Assembly: GCA_965197005.1 (NCBI GenBank)
Contig: OZ239982.1
Location: 124,001-188,000, forward strand
Source of the DNA: G965197005 sp965197005
GTDB taxonomy: Bacteria; Pseudomonadota; Gammaproteobacteria; Pseudomonadales; Oceanobacteraceae
Reading direction: 5' to 3'
Length of the DNA stretch: 64,000 bases
Shown here: positions 63,570 to 64,000 of the stretch, piece after piece
How the letters are laid out: the number at the start of each line of letters is the position of its first letter
How positions within the stretch are numbered: position 1 is the stretch's first letter
The notes under the pieces: generated by a model
The model's input: the letters and a program-made list of their open reading frames with translations, nothing else
Told to the model about the DNA's origin: nothing
The model's database searches: none
Made by a program: the position numbers and the translations under genes

Positions 63570-64000
63570 TTATATCTGCTTAGGTCGTTTGCCATAAAAA
63601 ACGGCGACAGCGCCTTTTATATGAATATCAACTTCTGCAAAGTAGGTTTCAAGCCCTTCTCGTAATTGTGCTAGGGTATCTTTTGTATTACAAAAAATAC
63701 CTTGGCGGTTATAAAGTGCCATCATTTTATTGGCAAGCCAATTTTTTTCTATTTCTGCACCTAAAATAGTGCTGCCAAAAAGCACGGCATCGTCATGTAA
63801 ATAAGGCAGTAGGTGTTTAAAAATAATGCTTTTTTCCTGCATAGAACCGGGCAAGCAGTGGATTAAAAATTGAATACTGACAGAATGAAACTTGTCACCA
63901 GAAAGAGTAAGCGGCAATAAAATATCCTTTTGATAACTTTCTGCATAAAAACGCCGTACACGCTTAGAGGCAACGTCCAAGCTATTTGCATTTAAATCCA
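63570..64000 (-). CDS. Class I SAM-dependent methyltransferase, 5' part beyond the window
   Basis: The frame is open to the right edge, so the start is not visible; an internal TTG at 63980 need not be the start. The visible 143 residues begin DLNANSLDVASKRVRRFYAES and continue HSVSIQFLIHCLPGSMQEK, LLPYLHDDAVLFGSTIL and GLETYFAEVDIHIKGAVAVFYGKRPK, the second half of a Rossmann methyltransferase (methyltransferase-12 type, post-motifs II-III). Substrate unknown. Transcribed toward the sulfate-transport operon. Confidence 0.78.
   Translation of the reverse strand, partial: DLNANSLDVASKRVRRFYAESYQKDILLPLTLSGDKFHSVSIQFLIHCLPGSMQEKSIIFKHLLPYLHDDAVLFGSTILGAEIEKNWLANKMMALYNRQGIFCNTKDTLAQLREGLETYFAEVDIHIKGAVAVFYGKRPKQI

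Overview
The window looks like chromosomal DNA of an AT-rich gammaproteobacterium. The basis is a gammaproteobacterial-type 16S gene together with CysDN/CysC, BepA, TrxA-Rho and Ppx of that kind. I cannot place it further. The unusual 23S gene, carrying three inserted elements, and the abundance of 7-bp tandem repeats would fit filamentous or giant sulfur bacteria and their relatives (Thiotrichales), but that is only a hint.

Layout. (1) 1-4,908, minus strand: a dTDP-sugar cassette transcribed as rfbA, rfbB, a membrane-anchored GT2, a broken methyltransferase, a GtrA-like protein, a methyltransferase and a wecE-like aminotransferase cut by the window edge. It would make and transfer a dTDP-Fuc4N-type sugar. 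(2) 5,016-33,572, plus strand: about 27 tightly packed genes forming a surface-polysaccharide locus. It opens with a GT-C-type membrane protein and a PAPS module (cysD, cysN, a DUF2061-APS kinase fusion, cysC, cysQ). It continues with a Wzx-like flippase, two asparagine-synthase-like amidotransferases, a sulfotransferase, a FemAB-like acyltransferase, a polysaccharide deacetylase and a Wzy-like polymerase. The last part holds the HisH2/HisF2/WbpG-type amidination trio, a WecB/WbpI epimerase, a PIG-L deacetylase, a broken ATP-grasp gene, a HAD phosphatase, several GT4 enzymes, a DegT aminotransferase and a PglC-type initiating transferase. The reading is a sulfated polymer or oligosaccharide containing amino, amide or amidine groups. 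Three genes here are interrupted by in-frame stops or a frameshift. (3) 33,644-37,971, minus strand: a PAS-PAS chemoreceptor-like protein, argF and an O-antigen-ligase-like protein.

(4) 37,972-45,318: an rRNA operon with a good sigma70 promoter, boxA sites, 16S, a spacer without tRNA genes, a 23S gene of about 4.2 kb, 5S and a terminator. The 23S carries three intervening sequences, in the regions of helices 25, 45 and 68. One encodes the four-helix-bundle IVS protein. Another holds a GIY-YIG nuclease gene inside nested inverted repeats, followed by 108-bp tandem duplications of the nuclease 3' end. The terminal inverted repeats of two insertions are the same and are related to palindromes just downstream of the operon. 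(5) 45,319-53,841: housekeeping genes (BepA-like protease, TusA-like protein, AI-2E/PerM family, diguanylate cyclase, SDR, ppx, trxA, rho). (6) 53,958-59,177: an AT-rich LysR-controlled unit with a LolCDE/MacB-like ABC transporter, a LolA-like periplasmic protein and a predicted outer-membrane protein; a candidate dedicated envelope-transport system. (7) 59,188-64,000, minus strand: a DsrE-like protein, a complete sulfate/thiosulfate ABC importer (sbp-cysT-cysW-cysA) and a partial methyltransferase. The importer could supply the sulfate activated by the PAPS module.
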